Assembly (NCBI GenBank): GCA_963969595.1
Contig: OZ018414.1
Coordinates: 22,303,660 to 22,367,659, forward strand
Source: Neckera pumila
Lineage: Eukaryota > Streptophyta > Bryopsida > Hypnales > Neckeraceae
Reading direction: 5' to 3'
DNA length: 64,000 nucleotides
Part shown: positions 39,601-50,452 of the stretch, piece by piece
Position numbering within the stretch: the stretch's first letter is position 1
Layout of the letters: the number at the start of each line of letters is the position of its first letter
Notes under the pieces: generated by a model
The model's input: only the letters and a program-made list of their open reading frames with translations
The model's database searches: none
Told to the model about the DNA's origin: nothing
Program-made: the position numbers and the translations under genes

Positions 39601-40530
39601 GTTAGGTATATGTTCTTCAAATGCGTTTGTGAATTAAAATTAAGCATTTTTAGGACACGTTAATGAGAAGTCTAGGGACAGATTTAGTGACAGTCTAGGA
39701 TAAAGGAATGGAAAGAGGTGCACTAATGGGTGTTTCTACCTTAGAGGAAATGAACAGGGAGATTTTGCTAAGGAGAGAATGCAACCGGTGCCCCTTGGTT
39801 CTTCGCTGATGCGGCGGTGAGGCCTGCAGCGTGGCCGGTGAGTCCTTCAATATATAACAGGGATGGATCTGCAAGAATCAATTGATCAGGTTTAGTTGGG
39901 AACCGAGCCAGGTTCGTCAGATGCAAGTCAACATTAGAGAATACAAACTAAATGTGCAATGAGCACATGGGAACCAATATATAATACAATATATATTCCT
40001 CTACAGTAACTTAACTCAGACTCTGCTCATGTGGGGCCCAAGAATGTTTGTCATCTTGACAAAACGTCCGTATACCGGTAGCACAGTAGACTTTTTCCAT
40101 AAAAAATTGTAGTACAGTACAACCAATACAAAATTGAATAAAAACAAATATTTCACGACAAATATATCTCTTTACTGTAGGTTCACGTATTCTAAATTGC
40201 CTACAGTAAGTTACTTGGTTTTGTGACTCGTGATACACAGTACAATGCATACTTCGAGGAGAAAGAAAGAAAGAACGAACTCAAATTGCTGTAATTTCCA
40301 ACTACCTACAAGGTAGGTGATTGACCCCTCAAAGCGCGCATACACAAGTGCTTTATCACACTGTGCATCCAAATATGCCAAAAAAAACGCAACTTTCTGT
40401 TTCCAATTCAACCATATGACTAGCATGCTCAGTCTATGCGCGCTTCATGATTGTTCTGCACGTTCTCAATCAGTCCTGGTTACTTGTAAAATGAAGATTT
40501 TCTGTCTGGATTCCCTTTCCTCTCACCCAA
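36693..40530. other. AT-rich intergenic DNA; GC content rises from about 39,700
   Basis: 36,693-39,700 has no recognisable gene. From about 39,700 composition becomes less AT-rich, as it is beside the other genes, and this part may belong to the 3' flank of the minus-strand candidate at 40,539-41,231. Confidence 0.4.
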
Positions 40531-40538
40531 CCTGGCTC

Positions 40539-41231
40539 TCAAAGCGCGTGGATATATCTCAAGAAGCACGTCAGCGGAAGTGCAGCCAGAGGGCCACCAA
40601 GTCCTGTCAGAGAGTCGATAAAAGACGCCCACAACAACAAACCAGGTTGCTGCACCATAAAAGAATTAGGAAAACAAAGAGTAAAGAAAAGTCGAAGTCT
40701 AGGACACATTGGGTTACACCTGAGCAAGGTCTCACCCAATCATCCCCCGCCGTTCGTTTTTCCTGGTCGATGGACAGCAACTAAGTCTGCAGCACAATCA
40801 TCATATCACACTCAGCCAGGTAAGAAAAGGAAGAAGTCGACAAATATGGGAAGCAGGGCCGGCCACGAATCATCAATGCAGCCAATTGACTCGATCTTTC
40901 ACAGGACCTGGGTCGTACAGGGGATTCTCAATGCAGGAGGTTGTTTCTGCGCTATCGTACCTGAAGCTGCAGCAAGCATCATCATCATCATCATCGTAGG
41001 GCTCTGTCATAAGTACCTGAATCGTAGGTAATTAAAATCCGTCCTTTCTCCTGGTACTGCGAGGGGACTCCAGCTGCCATCGTCCATAGCCGTCGAGGTA
41101 GGTGAGTGGAATTGCAGTAGCAACCCAGCCTCGTCACTCGGATAAGACCGACCACGACGAGTCTGTGGAGGTGGCCAACATGCACTCACAATATCGAGAT
41201 TTATTGCAAAGGAGGAGGGTTCTCGCATCAT
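40539..41231 (-). other. Weak multi-exon gene candidate, unidentified
   Basis: Two minus-strand stretches have matching phase and GT-AG borders: 40780-40736 (LLSIDQEKRTAGDDW, donor gtgag) and 40649-40539 (QPGLLLWASFID through to TGA). A possible first exon reads from an ATG at 41,231 (MMREPSSFAINLDI) or from a second ATG further in (MDDGSWSPLAVPGERTDF), but I could not join it to the others in phase. No family recognised. It may be a small real gene, a pseudogene or chance. Confidence 0.25.
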
Positions 41232-41473
41232 TTGACTTTGTGGCGTACCAGAGACGTTGGAGTCGCTACATGTGACGGGGATGGAAGCTTATTAGGATGA
41301 GGCAGAGAACGTGAGTGACCAGTTCTTCGGGGATCCAGAGGGAACAAATAACTGAACCTTCGATGAAGTGAGATCGCGGGTCCCTCATCCGTCTCGTGAT
41401 GGGCTAAAATTGGGTATATTGAAAACCAGTACCTCCAAATGGTGCTCGCCTGCGCGGAGAGTAGTATGTCTTT

Positions 41474-41494
41474 TTTAGGGTTTAGGGTTTAGGG
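41474..41494 (+). promoter_or_regulatory. Telomere-type repeat, three TTTAGGG units
   Basis: Three perfect tandem TTTAGGG units; read on the minus strand they are AAACCCTAA telo-boxes, which in plants are common in promoters of genes for growth and translation. They lie upstream of the weak minus-strand candidate at 40,539-41,231. Single or partial telo-boxes also occur at 45043-45056 (SDG40 intron 2) and near 63914. Confidence 0.6.
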
Positions 41495-41917
41495 TTGGAA
41501 CTGATAATTCCTGTAAACTCGGAGAATCTGTGTTCTTTAATCCCGCAAGGTGCCCTTAACGAACTCTCTTGCAACGTGAGCCATCCGCAATCCATATAAT
41601 TACATAAAATTGGATCCAAGAGTTACGTCAGTTGATTGCGAATAGGCCTACCAGTTACGCCGCACCTCGAAGGTGCTTTCGGATGTCAAGCTCACAAGTG
41701 GATCAGCTTCTTGTGCCAGAGACACAAAGCGATAGGAAGGAATCTGTAACGAGTCCAAGACGGTAATTCAACATCCGTGGTCCAACAAACTTTACAATTG
41801 TTCAGCCAGCAAGCGTTCCACCCACCGCAGGAGTCTTTCACTGTCCCCCTGACCCTGACGCTGACCCCTAACTTATCGGCCTTTGACATCCTGCTAGGGA
41901 AAGGTTTCTTCTGTGAG

Positions 41918-43355
41918 CTAGCGGACAAAGATGAATTGCGGTCCCTCCCTGCATGATACAAAATCTGGATCCTGGAATCTGTAACTTAATTCGTAAAATA
42001 TGGTTTCGTGTCCAGTTAGGCTTCCCTGGTCGAGAAACTCAGATGGCTCGATCGAAACGTCACATAAATCATTTTCCGCAATCATGCACGCAACATCAAA
42101 GAGAAACTGTGCAATGAAAATTTATATTGACACGGTCAAGGAGCAGGAAAGTAGTGTAACTTCTTTAAGCGAAGTTTCATGAACATTGAGGATAACCTAC
42201 CATTCTGGAGGTAGTACAACAGGCAGAATTTGTCCGAGTTTTCTAAAGTTTTGCTGATCTGGAAGGTTGAAGGAGACTCATAAAGTGAGTAGTTTCAGGT
42301 AAGGTGTTCTGTCTGTCGCGATCAAGGAAGACATTTCAATAGCACTGCTCCCTGGTAATATCTTCTCGGTTGGCGGTCTATTGCTGTTGAGCATGCAATT
42401 CACTTGGAAAGAAGTTTGCGTAAGTTTGATAACCAAGTCTGAGGCACCCAGTACGTTACTTGCCGTGCCATTTCTCCAAGTCCAAGCTAGACAAGTGGCG
42501 CCCTCTTTACTTCTCAAGAAAAGTACTCCCTTTTGAATCTGTTCACGTTCTTGGGATACTTGGATGTACAACCGGTACTCGTTCCCGTTCACGCATGAAA
42601 TGAAACAGCATTGCCGTGCCTCACAAGATTTTAAGTTATGTCTGTTTCACCTTGTTGACTGCTAACAATCACGAAGAGGCCGGATTCCTATTAAGTAATA
42701 GCCTGAAAGCACTTTCAATTCTGGTTGATGATTTCATTCAGTGGAGCCCTGTCATGCATGCATCGTGTCGTACTGCGAGTGGAGAGTTAAATGGAAACAC
42801 GGCAACTAAAATATATATAATTATCTGGTACTTTCTCCTTTGATTTGAAGTTATGTTCTGGCCATGTGATGAGATGGTGCTTGCCACTTGCCACTGAAGG
42901 TCCGTCCAATAGTGGGAAACTGGAAAAAGCTCGATTCTAGAAGAGCTGAGAGAGATTCAGAGAACATCCGATCCTCACCTTGCCGGCCATGCATTTTGAG
43001 TAACACATGGAGTGTGAAGTTATCAACATCATGGAAACTTTGTGCTACTGAAATTCCTTGAATTTTCCCTTGCAAGTTCAAAATCATCTGGGAAACTTCT
43101 GGTACTGTATCCAGTAATAGAAATGCGGATACTTTCCCTGTGAGTGGAACCTCTGTCGAAGCCTCAGAAACTATCGCATGCTCCAGGACTTATACACGTG
43201 CCTGTGTCAACAAAGCTTCACTCAAAGATAGGATTGTGCAGATATCCTGTTTCAGATGGGAACACCTTTCAGCAGCAGGTAAGGTAGAGGACACAGAACT
43301 TGATAGGGACCTGAAATGTTGAATGCTGATCTTCAAGCTTAAAGATCAGAACCTG
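41918..43355 (-). pseudogene. Unidentified pseudogene with stops of the C-to-T type
   Basis: Three minus-strand exons join in one frame through GT-AG introns: about 43309-42888 (donor gtggca), 42641-42197 (acceptor aaacag, donor gttatc) and 42106-41918 (acceptor gcacag, final TAG 41920-41918). About 350 residues of ordinary protein composition result, e.g. KVSAFLLLDTVPEVSQM, YRLYIQVSQEREQ, FNLPDQQNFRKLG, ETIFYELSYRFQDPDF. The frame is interrupted at TAA 43192-43190, TGA 42280-42278 and TAG 42199-42197; each is one C-to-T step from a sense codon (CAA, CGA, CAG). A fourth possible in-frame TGA is at 43348-43346. No start was found. I do not recognise the family. An intact gene needing recoding or editing is possible but less likely. 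Confidence 0.55.
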
Positions 43356-43840
43356 AAATCGACCAGATAAGCAATTGAGCATGGTTCAAATTATTAGACT
43401 TAACTATGGTAAACAATTTATTTCCGACAGTGTTAAGCGTTTTAGCATATGTCTTGATTGAGCAAGTGTGGGTGTAGAAATATTGAAGATTGCACTTTTC
43501 TTTGCTAATTTTTCATCAATTAGTAGAAGTGTAGATTACAATCTGACCTATTCACGATGTATAGGTGAACCTATTTCTGAGAAGCACAAAACTATAAATC
43601 AATCATAACAACTTCATTAGGTGTCAATGTGTTATTTGTTACACATTCTTGAAGTTGCTAAAATCACATCATATTCCCTGGTCAAAAATATGTCACCCTA
43701 TCTTGCGCAAATGGGTTTGTGGTCAGAAATAGATCATATACCTTATGTAAGTTTTTATTGGATGTAGTTGGGAGTCAGAAGAAGATTCTAGATCTTCTTT
43801 GCATGCATTTTTTTGGCAGAGGTTGGACTTGAAAATGGGT
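43342..43840 (+). repeat. Repeat flanking SDG40 on the 5' side
   Basis: The phrase 'ccagataagcaattgagca' near 43,360 and a stretch near 43,745-43,820 ('ttttattggatgtagttg', 'gagtcagaagaagattctag') resemble two adjacent parts of the repeat at 47,886-48,110 on the 3' side of SDG40, in the same orientation. Here they are separated by about 340 bp of extra sequence. Confidence 0.45.
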
Positions 43841-44465
43841 CACATTTAGATGCAATTATCTTGTACTATCTCCCCCCAATTCCAACAGCAACTCATTCCT
43901 CTGTTCATTATTTTGGAAGTGCCTTGGTCAAACTCAATTGTAGCTTTCAAAATAATCATTTTCTTATACTATTTAAACCCCCCAAAATGGAATCAATATT
44001 TTTCTATTCCACAATAAAATCTCTAAAATTTCCAAAATTTTGAATATGCAACAGATTATTGCTATTGTAAGCTCTATGAGTCATAATCCAAATTGCACAA
44101 TTTGGTTTGCTTTTATTTTTATTTTATATTTTCAAAAAATTTAAAAAATTTAAACTAATCTTCAAACTAATTTAAATCCAATCTTCATTTTTAGCAAAGA
44201 GCGCCAAGCAGTATCCTCTCTGTTAAGGAAAAAGAAATTTCAAATTTTCACCGAACAGTCTAAAAAATTTATGACTTCAAGAAGGCATGTGATTCCATTT
44301 GTGGACGAAACTTTAACAAACTGAAATTCTTTCAGTTGGCAAAGGTATTTGATGTTTTCTTGTGTCTTGTTAGGGTTGAGGGATTTGACTGTCTCCAAGT
44401 TAGTAGTTGAGTTGTGACTAACTAGGTATTTTTTCACAGAATGCGAAGCAATTCTCCGACCAGCA
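43841..44465 (+). promoter_or_regulatory. SDG40 upstream region
   Basis: AT-rich DNA between the flanking repeat and the SDG40 start; no TATA box or other site can be named with confidence. The last 60 bases before the ATG become GC-richer. Confidence 0.3.
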
Positions 44466-47400
44466 ATGGCGGACGAGGATTCGGAGCATTTCAAGGATCT
44501 CTTGCACTGGGCTGCGTCTCGGGGCATCGCTGATGCACCTCCTGAGCTAGATAATCATTCTGTGCGTTCGACAGCTCTTGGGTTTTCGTTACGGATTGCT
44601 ACATTTCCAGACGCTGGCGGGTAAGCTAGCATGGCATTTTACAATTGTTTGGGAAGCTGCACTTGTTGTTGTTGTCACCACATAGCGTTCGAATCAGTAG
44701 ATTTCTTCGTCGTGCTTATATGTTTCGGTCCAGGAAGTACACTCTATGTATGTGTCTCGGGGGATTTAGGCGAATTGTATTCGAAATTAGGGTTTCCTAT
44801 CAGTTTTGACATTGAGGGTAAGGTGTTTGTAATGAGGCAATGGGGACGTGATGATGCAGGAGGGGACTCGCTGCAGCGCGAGACTTGAAATTGGGAGAAT
44901 TAATTTTGCGGGTTCCTGAGAAGGCACTGATGAATGAAAGAAGCGCAAGACAGGACGTTGAGCTTGCACGGGTGCTCGCTTTGCATCCTTCACTGTCGGA
45001 TGTGCAGGTGAAGTCCTCATTTTCTTTAGTACGGATCCTCGTAAACCCTAAACCCTGAGATCATGCTACGGTGCCCTCTTGCATTTACCGCCTGCACAAA
45101 TAGTGGAATATATATTGTTTCAATAGTGAGCCAATTCTTCAAATTTTAGGGCTTGGAGTTTTGTGTGCAACAGGGGAAAGGGTGCGAGCTCTACACTACG
45201 CTATAATGTTATGTTACGAGACAAACGAGTCCACTGTATGAAATTATACGAACATGTTTAGAGTGTGGACGGAGCTGCCACGTACCCAGTTAGGCATATC
45301 AATATTTGAAATTATGATGCTAGCGTGCACCACGAAAGAGAAGATTATAATTAACCCGGCGCTCTGAACTTCTCTCAGGTTTTGTGTATACACCTTTTGA
45401 GGGAAGTCGCAAAGGGCCGTGCCAGTGAACGGTATCCGTATTTGGTGCATCTCCCTCGGTATTATCACACTGCAAGCTTTTACAGCTCTTTCGAAGCGCT
45501 GGCACTGCAGGTAAGGTAAACGATACTATCTGCGGCACTCTATGTATTTGAACATATATTTTGAGGATCTAAAGAGTTGTGGAGATATCTTAGGGTTAGC
45601 AGATTTGGCTCTTAATATCTCATTCCCAATCAAAGATCACTGGCTATAGACATTAAACCAATTCATGCTTACACCACGTCCAACCAATTGAAAGCATTGA
45701 ATGTTCAATTACTAATTTCGAGTCTTTTGTGCACGAGACTGATACGATTTTGTCGAGCTCTTTCAGGAGAAGGATGCGGTGGCTATGGCCGAGGGGGCTG
45801 AGCAGACCTCCCGGGAGGAATGGTTAGGGGCTCGTCAAGTGCTGGAGAAGCTGGCCTTGGGTCGACGCTTTTCTACTCTTCAAGCATGGCGATGGGCATC
45901 TGCCACCGTACGTGAGTGCCCCTACCCCGAGTTCGTTATACCTGTGGTTTCTAATGTGCAGGCCAACGGCATTTGTAGTTTGAGATTCGTCTTGAGAATT
46001 GCGGTGCATGTGCAGATTTCATCACGCACGCTGTATGTCCCTTGGGATGAAGCTGGCACACTGTGTCCAGTGGGGGACTTCTTTAATTATGCATGTCCAG
46101 GGGTGTCTTATGACTCTCCTACCGGGGGAGGGGAGCGGTATTCGTTAAAAGACGAAGACTCCTCGTGTGGCCTTGAAATACGAGATAGACTTCGAGATGG
46201 AGGTTTTGAGCACAAGAGGAGTGAATACTGCTTCTATGCTCGCCAAGATTATCAGGAAGGACAGCAGGTAAGTTTGTCACAGAGACTATTGTCATGCTTC
46301 TTTTTATTACTTTGTGCACACCTTCAGGTTTCCTGCATCCTCAGGTACATGTGGTCATGACACTTTGAAAGGTAGAGAATTCTATTTCGTAACTTTGAGG
46401 TAGATATACCCTTTTTCAAGCGCCTACCCAAAAGCATGCCCTAAAATTCAACATGGACAAGCCATGAACATTTATATTAGGGTATGATATTAGGGTATGG
46501 TTTTAGAGATCTACGAAGTTAAACTTTAAAAAGTCATATTTAATTCATATGATATCCAAGAAGTTTATAACAAAGTGTTTTGGATCTTTTCCAAATTGCC
46601 AAAAAATCTGAAAGCATTTATGACAATTTAATAATGTAGGAGTAGGCTTAATTGTAGGTCCTTCTACCTTTTCACATATGTAGGAGTGTGATTTTTGGAA
46701 GATGTATAAAACTGTGGAGAATAGGTTGTTGACCACTATTGAAAGGATAGTGGACAATCCCTTGTCCATTCAAAGATTGATGGCCACAGGCATTTAGCCA
46801 AATCATACTTACTCCAGTTGCTAATAAGTGCAAGCATGTGTTTGATTAGATGGGCTGTGTTGGCAACAGGGATCAGTATAGGAGCCAAGATCAGGTCCCT
46901 AACGGTTTTAGTATCCTCTTTCCTGTGGTCATGTCAATGCTCTGAATATTAAGATGTTTAATGTCTTACTCTGAAGCTAAGCTGGCACACAGTTCAAATA
47001 TTGAAGTGGTAATGGACTCCGCAGGTTCTGCTCTGCTATGGAACATACACAAACCTTGAACTACTTGAGCACTATGGGTTTCTTCTCCCCTTCAACCCCA
47101 ACGACAAGGTACAGATACATCTACCTAGCGTTGAGGAACTCAACCCGGGCGCTGCTTATGTGGGCTTTCAAGAGACTGTTCCACCCAAGAGTCTCTACAT
47201 CGATTACGAGGGGAAACCTTCCTTCTCCTTGCTGTCCAACTTGCGTCTCCGAGCTGCTCCTGCCTCGCTGAAAGTTCGCCGACACTTGGCTCTTGAGGGT
47301 CAACAGATCTCGCCCGAGTCTGATCGAATTGTGTTCCAGTGGCTGAAAGCGAAGTGCCAGACGATGCTGACCAACTGTGCAACAACGTTCCATGCAGACG

Positions 47401-47702
47401 AGCTGCTGCTAGAGTTTCTGATCTCCCATCCTTCCATGGTGGAGGTACAAAAGTTTTTGGCTGACTACAAAAATTCATCGTCAATTAGTAATGTATTGTT
47501 CAATGCTCCTGAACAAGTGCAAGTGGTTAGTGTAGAAGAAGTGGAGAGATTCATTGCATCAGTGGGTTCAGCTTCTGCCACGCCACTGTGGCAGCGAGAC
47601 CTTCGACTTGAAAGATGGAGACTTGCTGTCGAGTGGCGCTTAAGTTACAAAAAGATAGTATTAAGCTGTATATCACAGTGCTCCCGAGTTCTGCAGGAAT
47701 GA
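44466..47702 (+). CDS. SDG40: SET-domain protein, SDG40-like lysine methyltransferase
   Basis: Resembles plant SDG40, a member of the SETD3/Rubisco-methyltransferase-like SET group; substrate unknown. Exons: 44466-44620, 44860-45007, 45379-45510, 45767-45907, 46016-46267, 47025-47702; 501 aa, similar to the usual SDG40 length, phases close. SET elements in order: GRGLAAARDLKLGELILRVP (52-71), the long insert, WRWASAT, TLYVPWDEAG, GDFFNYACPG (212-221), then LLCYGTYTNLELLEHYGF (278-295) across the start of exon 6, followed by a Rubisco LSMT-type substrate-binding C-terminus. The NH motif of classical SET domains reads N-Y here, which I believe is normal for SDG40 proteins. Intron 4 (45908-46015) is 108 nt, in frame and stop-free. 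The start is the first ATG in frame, matching the short N-terminus FKDLLHWAASRGI. Confidence 0.92.
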
Positions 47703-48897
47703 AATTCTCAGGAGTGTCTGTGCCAAAGTTGTTTTTGATTCATTGATTCATTGATATGGGAAATTAGAAACTCGCCACATGTTGACTGGATGCATCTGAT
47801 TGTTATCAACATTATTACAGTCTAGGCATGATTTTATGAAGGCATCTCTGAAATGGCAATCTCCATTTTGTATTTTTATTTTTATTTTTAAGGTGACTAC
47901 ACTTGATTCCGTCCAAATAAGCAATTGGGCACTGTTCCTATTATTAAGGATGCAAATGATTGTGTTTTGTCTGTTTTTTAAGGTGACCACTTGATTCCGC
48001 CCAAATAAGCAATTGGGCACTGTTCCTATTATTAAACTGCCTAATTTTTGGTTGGATATTGTTGGAAGTCAAAAGAGTAATTTAGATTCTCTTCTTGTGC
48101 ATTTTTGAACTCCATATGAACTAGCAAATAATTGTAGGTTTCTCTACCCAAATAAATACACATTACTTTTGTATATCTCTTTTCATATGATCTTTAGTAA
48201 ATTTTCTATTTGATTTTTATTGATTGAAAATATTAAAATCCCTATGTGACAATATATTAGAATGCTATTATTCTTACATCCACATGTCATAAATCTACTA
48301 GACATATGAAATGAATTCTTGAGAATGATGGGCTTCAATATGCCACTATTGCTTTTAATATATGTTTCATTTCCATTTGCCTACATAATTTTTAAATTTT
48401 CTAACCATTGTGTACCATTGCTATATCTTTCTATAAGTAGAGATAGAAACTTATGAATTTTCAAAATCGTGAAAATATATATATCTAAATCTAACCTTGA
48501 ATCTTATGAATAGAGGTTGTACATTTTAGGCAAGAATCTTTAGATGGTGGTTTTAGAAAAAAGGATCATATGCAGAAGTAGTTACCTTTGTTGTATAGTA
48601 CAAATGCTTTTAAACAAGGTTATATGATTCCTATGACCTTATCAATGCTATAGAGTTAGGTGTGGGATTTCAAATGAATAGACTTCTTAATTTTCTTGGA
48701 ATTCTTCTTCTTGTACAAAAGTAGACTACCACTACACTAATAATGATATTTAGTATTACCTACACTAATTGATTCAAATAAGAAAAACAAAACTTATAGC
48801 ATTAATACTTATGACAATAATTTTAATATAAATTAGTATAGTTAACACCAAAAATCATTATGAGTGTAGTTGATTATTGCTTGCAAAAGTAGTTTGC
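47703..48897 (+). repeat. SDG40 3' flank with duplicated repeat
   Basis: Two direct copies of about 60 bp lie at 47886-47948 and 47979-48039 ('tttttaaggtgac.acttgattccg.ccaaataagcaattgggc...'), followed by 'ggttggatattgttggaag'. The same material, diverged, lies 5' of the gene at 43,342-43,820. The remainder to 48,897 is AT-rich without a gene. Confidence 0.55.
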
Positions 48898-48901
48898 TTA
48901 A

Positions 48902-50448
48902 TCCCTAGAGTCCAAGGCCTTTTTTTCATCAAAAATATTCAAAATTGCCATTTCTATTGCAAAGAGAAAAAAGTTTTGAAATTTTTTTTTTTCATACTGA
49001 ACCCCAAGATCTTGCACTAAACTATTACAAAAAGTCATGGAAGAAATTTCAAAAACTTTTACAATGTACATTGCAAAATATTTGCATTTAAAGTGAAGAA
49101 AATCAATTTTTTACACCTTGCTTAGAGGTTGTTGCAAGAAAGACTTACTGTTTTTGCTCCACTTTGGCCGTTTTTCAGCCATTTTTGTAGATTACTATAA
49201 AAATAGAAAAACATTTTTTTTAAATATGAAAAATATGAAAAATGTATACACTTATAAGAAGAAGGTGCCTAATGAAGGAAAAAAAAAGAAAAATTCTAAG
49301 TGGGAGAACTAGAAAAGTGCAAAAATGCAAGAAAACAGATACTTTGATGTTCTAATTTGTAAAAAGTAGGAAAACAATTTTCAAAGAAACCAAAAAAATT
49401 TCCATTTGAGAAGACTTCATGGTGAAGAGATTTCACCCAAAAAATGATCTTGAAACCATCTTCACTATTCTGAATTGTGTTTGCAAGGGGGGCCTCCGCT
49501 TGCTTGGACGTAGAGGACATAAAATAAAATATTTAAAAATGCCCCTTGGTTGAAACATGAGTTTCTACTATATGGAAATAGACCAAAGAAATCTCATCTT
49601 TAGATCATTAAATTTGGGAACCCCATAGTACTCCAAACCTCTAAAACTCAAAATATAATATATTAATTTAATTGTTTTTTAAATACAAAAATTAATTTTT
49701 AAACTTTTCGAAAAAATATGAGATATGATTATTACTCAAGACAAACATTTCTAACAAAAATTTCAACTTCATGCAAGTCATGCTTCAAAAGTTATTGCAA
49801 AAGGAAGCTTCCGCACTCCCTTTGTGATAATGTTCAAGTACAGGTCTTTCTTGCAATCATCCTTGGCTAGTTTTTTGGCTTTGAATCTTCTTAACTTAAA
49901 ATTTTGCACTATTGATTTTGATTTTTTTAATTTTTAATATTGAAGAATTGAGTTGAGAATTGAAAAATTTAAGAAAAAAAAAAAAAATCATTCTTAAGAA
50001 CATTGTAATAAGAATTAGGCATGAGATTGTCCAGTCAAACAATTTTTTTGAAAAATTGTGAAATTACATTCCAAAATGAATTTATTAAGTTATTTTTTCT
50101 AGAAGATGCTTAGATTGCCCAAAAAACAAGTTTGTCAATAACATACTCATTACTAGTCCAAATAGATTGAATCAAAGCTTCATATATAGACAAAAATATA
50201 ATCATTTGAAAATTAAAAATTCAAATTTTGTGATTTTTTATTTATTGCTTGGCAAACTGATTTTTGGACTTAGGGTGGCATAATTTTTGCTCCTAGGCAT
50301 CAATTGAAATAAAAATTATATTTCCAAAAAGCTAATGCAATTTCTTGTCTCTAATAAAAGTCTCAAAAAATCATGTCAAAAATTGAGGTTATACACACCT
50401 ATCCCAAAATCCCAAGAGTACCCCGAGGATATTTTGGAACTTTAAGGA
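48902..50448 (+). mobile_element. TTAA-flanked element, long diverged copy (1,547 bp)
   Basis: TTAA at 48898-48901 and 50449-50452. The left 230 bp resembles the left end of the 577-bp element ('tccctagagtccaaggcc', 'tcaaaaatattcaaaattgcc'), and the right 400 bp resembles its right half ('agaagatgcttagattgccc', 'gaatcaaagctt', 'caattgaaataaaaatta'). About 900 bp of other sequence lies between, part of which matches 31,690-31,870 in inverted orientation. Either the 577-bp form is a deletion derivative or this copy carries an insertion. Confidence 0.55.
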
Positions 50449-50452
50449 TTAA

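Noticed and set aside
40001..40225. Possible MITE with 'ctacagtaa' ends
   Set aside because: The two end motifs are in the same, not inverted, orientation beyond the palindromic core, so terminal inverted repeats are not supported.
40317..40784. 155-codon plus-strand ORF
   Set aside because: No motif, Lys/Arg/Gln-rich low complexity at the end, and opposite to better phased minus-strand candidates; insufficient support.
43171..43197. A 27-bp GT-AG intron that would remove the first stop of the 41,918-43,355 pseudogene
   Set aside because: Too short for a plant spliceosomal intron, and the codons on both sides are already in one frame, so a nonsense change explains it better.
45779..46360. 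The 193-codon plus-strand ORF taken as a single exon
   Set aside because: Residues encoded by 45908-46015 do not fit the SDG40 family, and the segment has GT-AG borders; I treat it as an intron that happens to be open.
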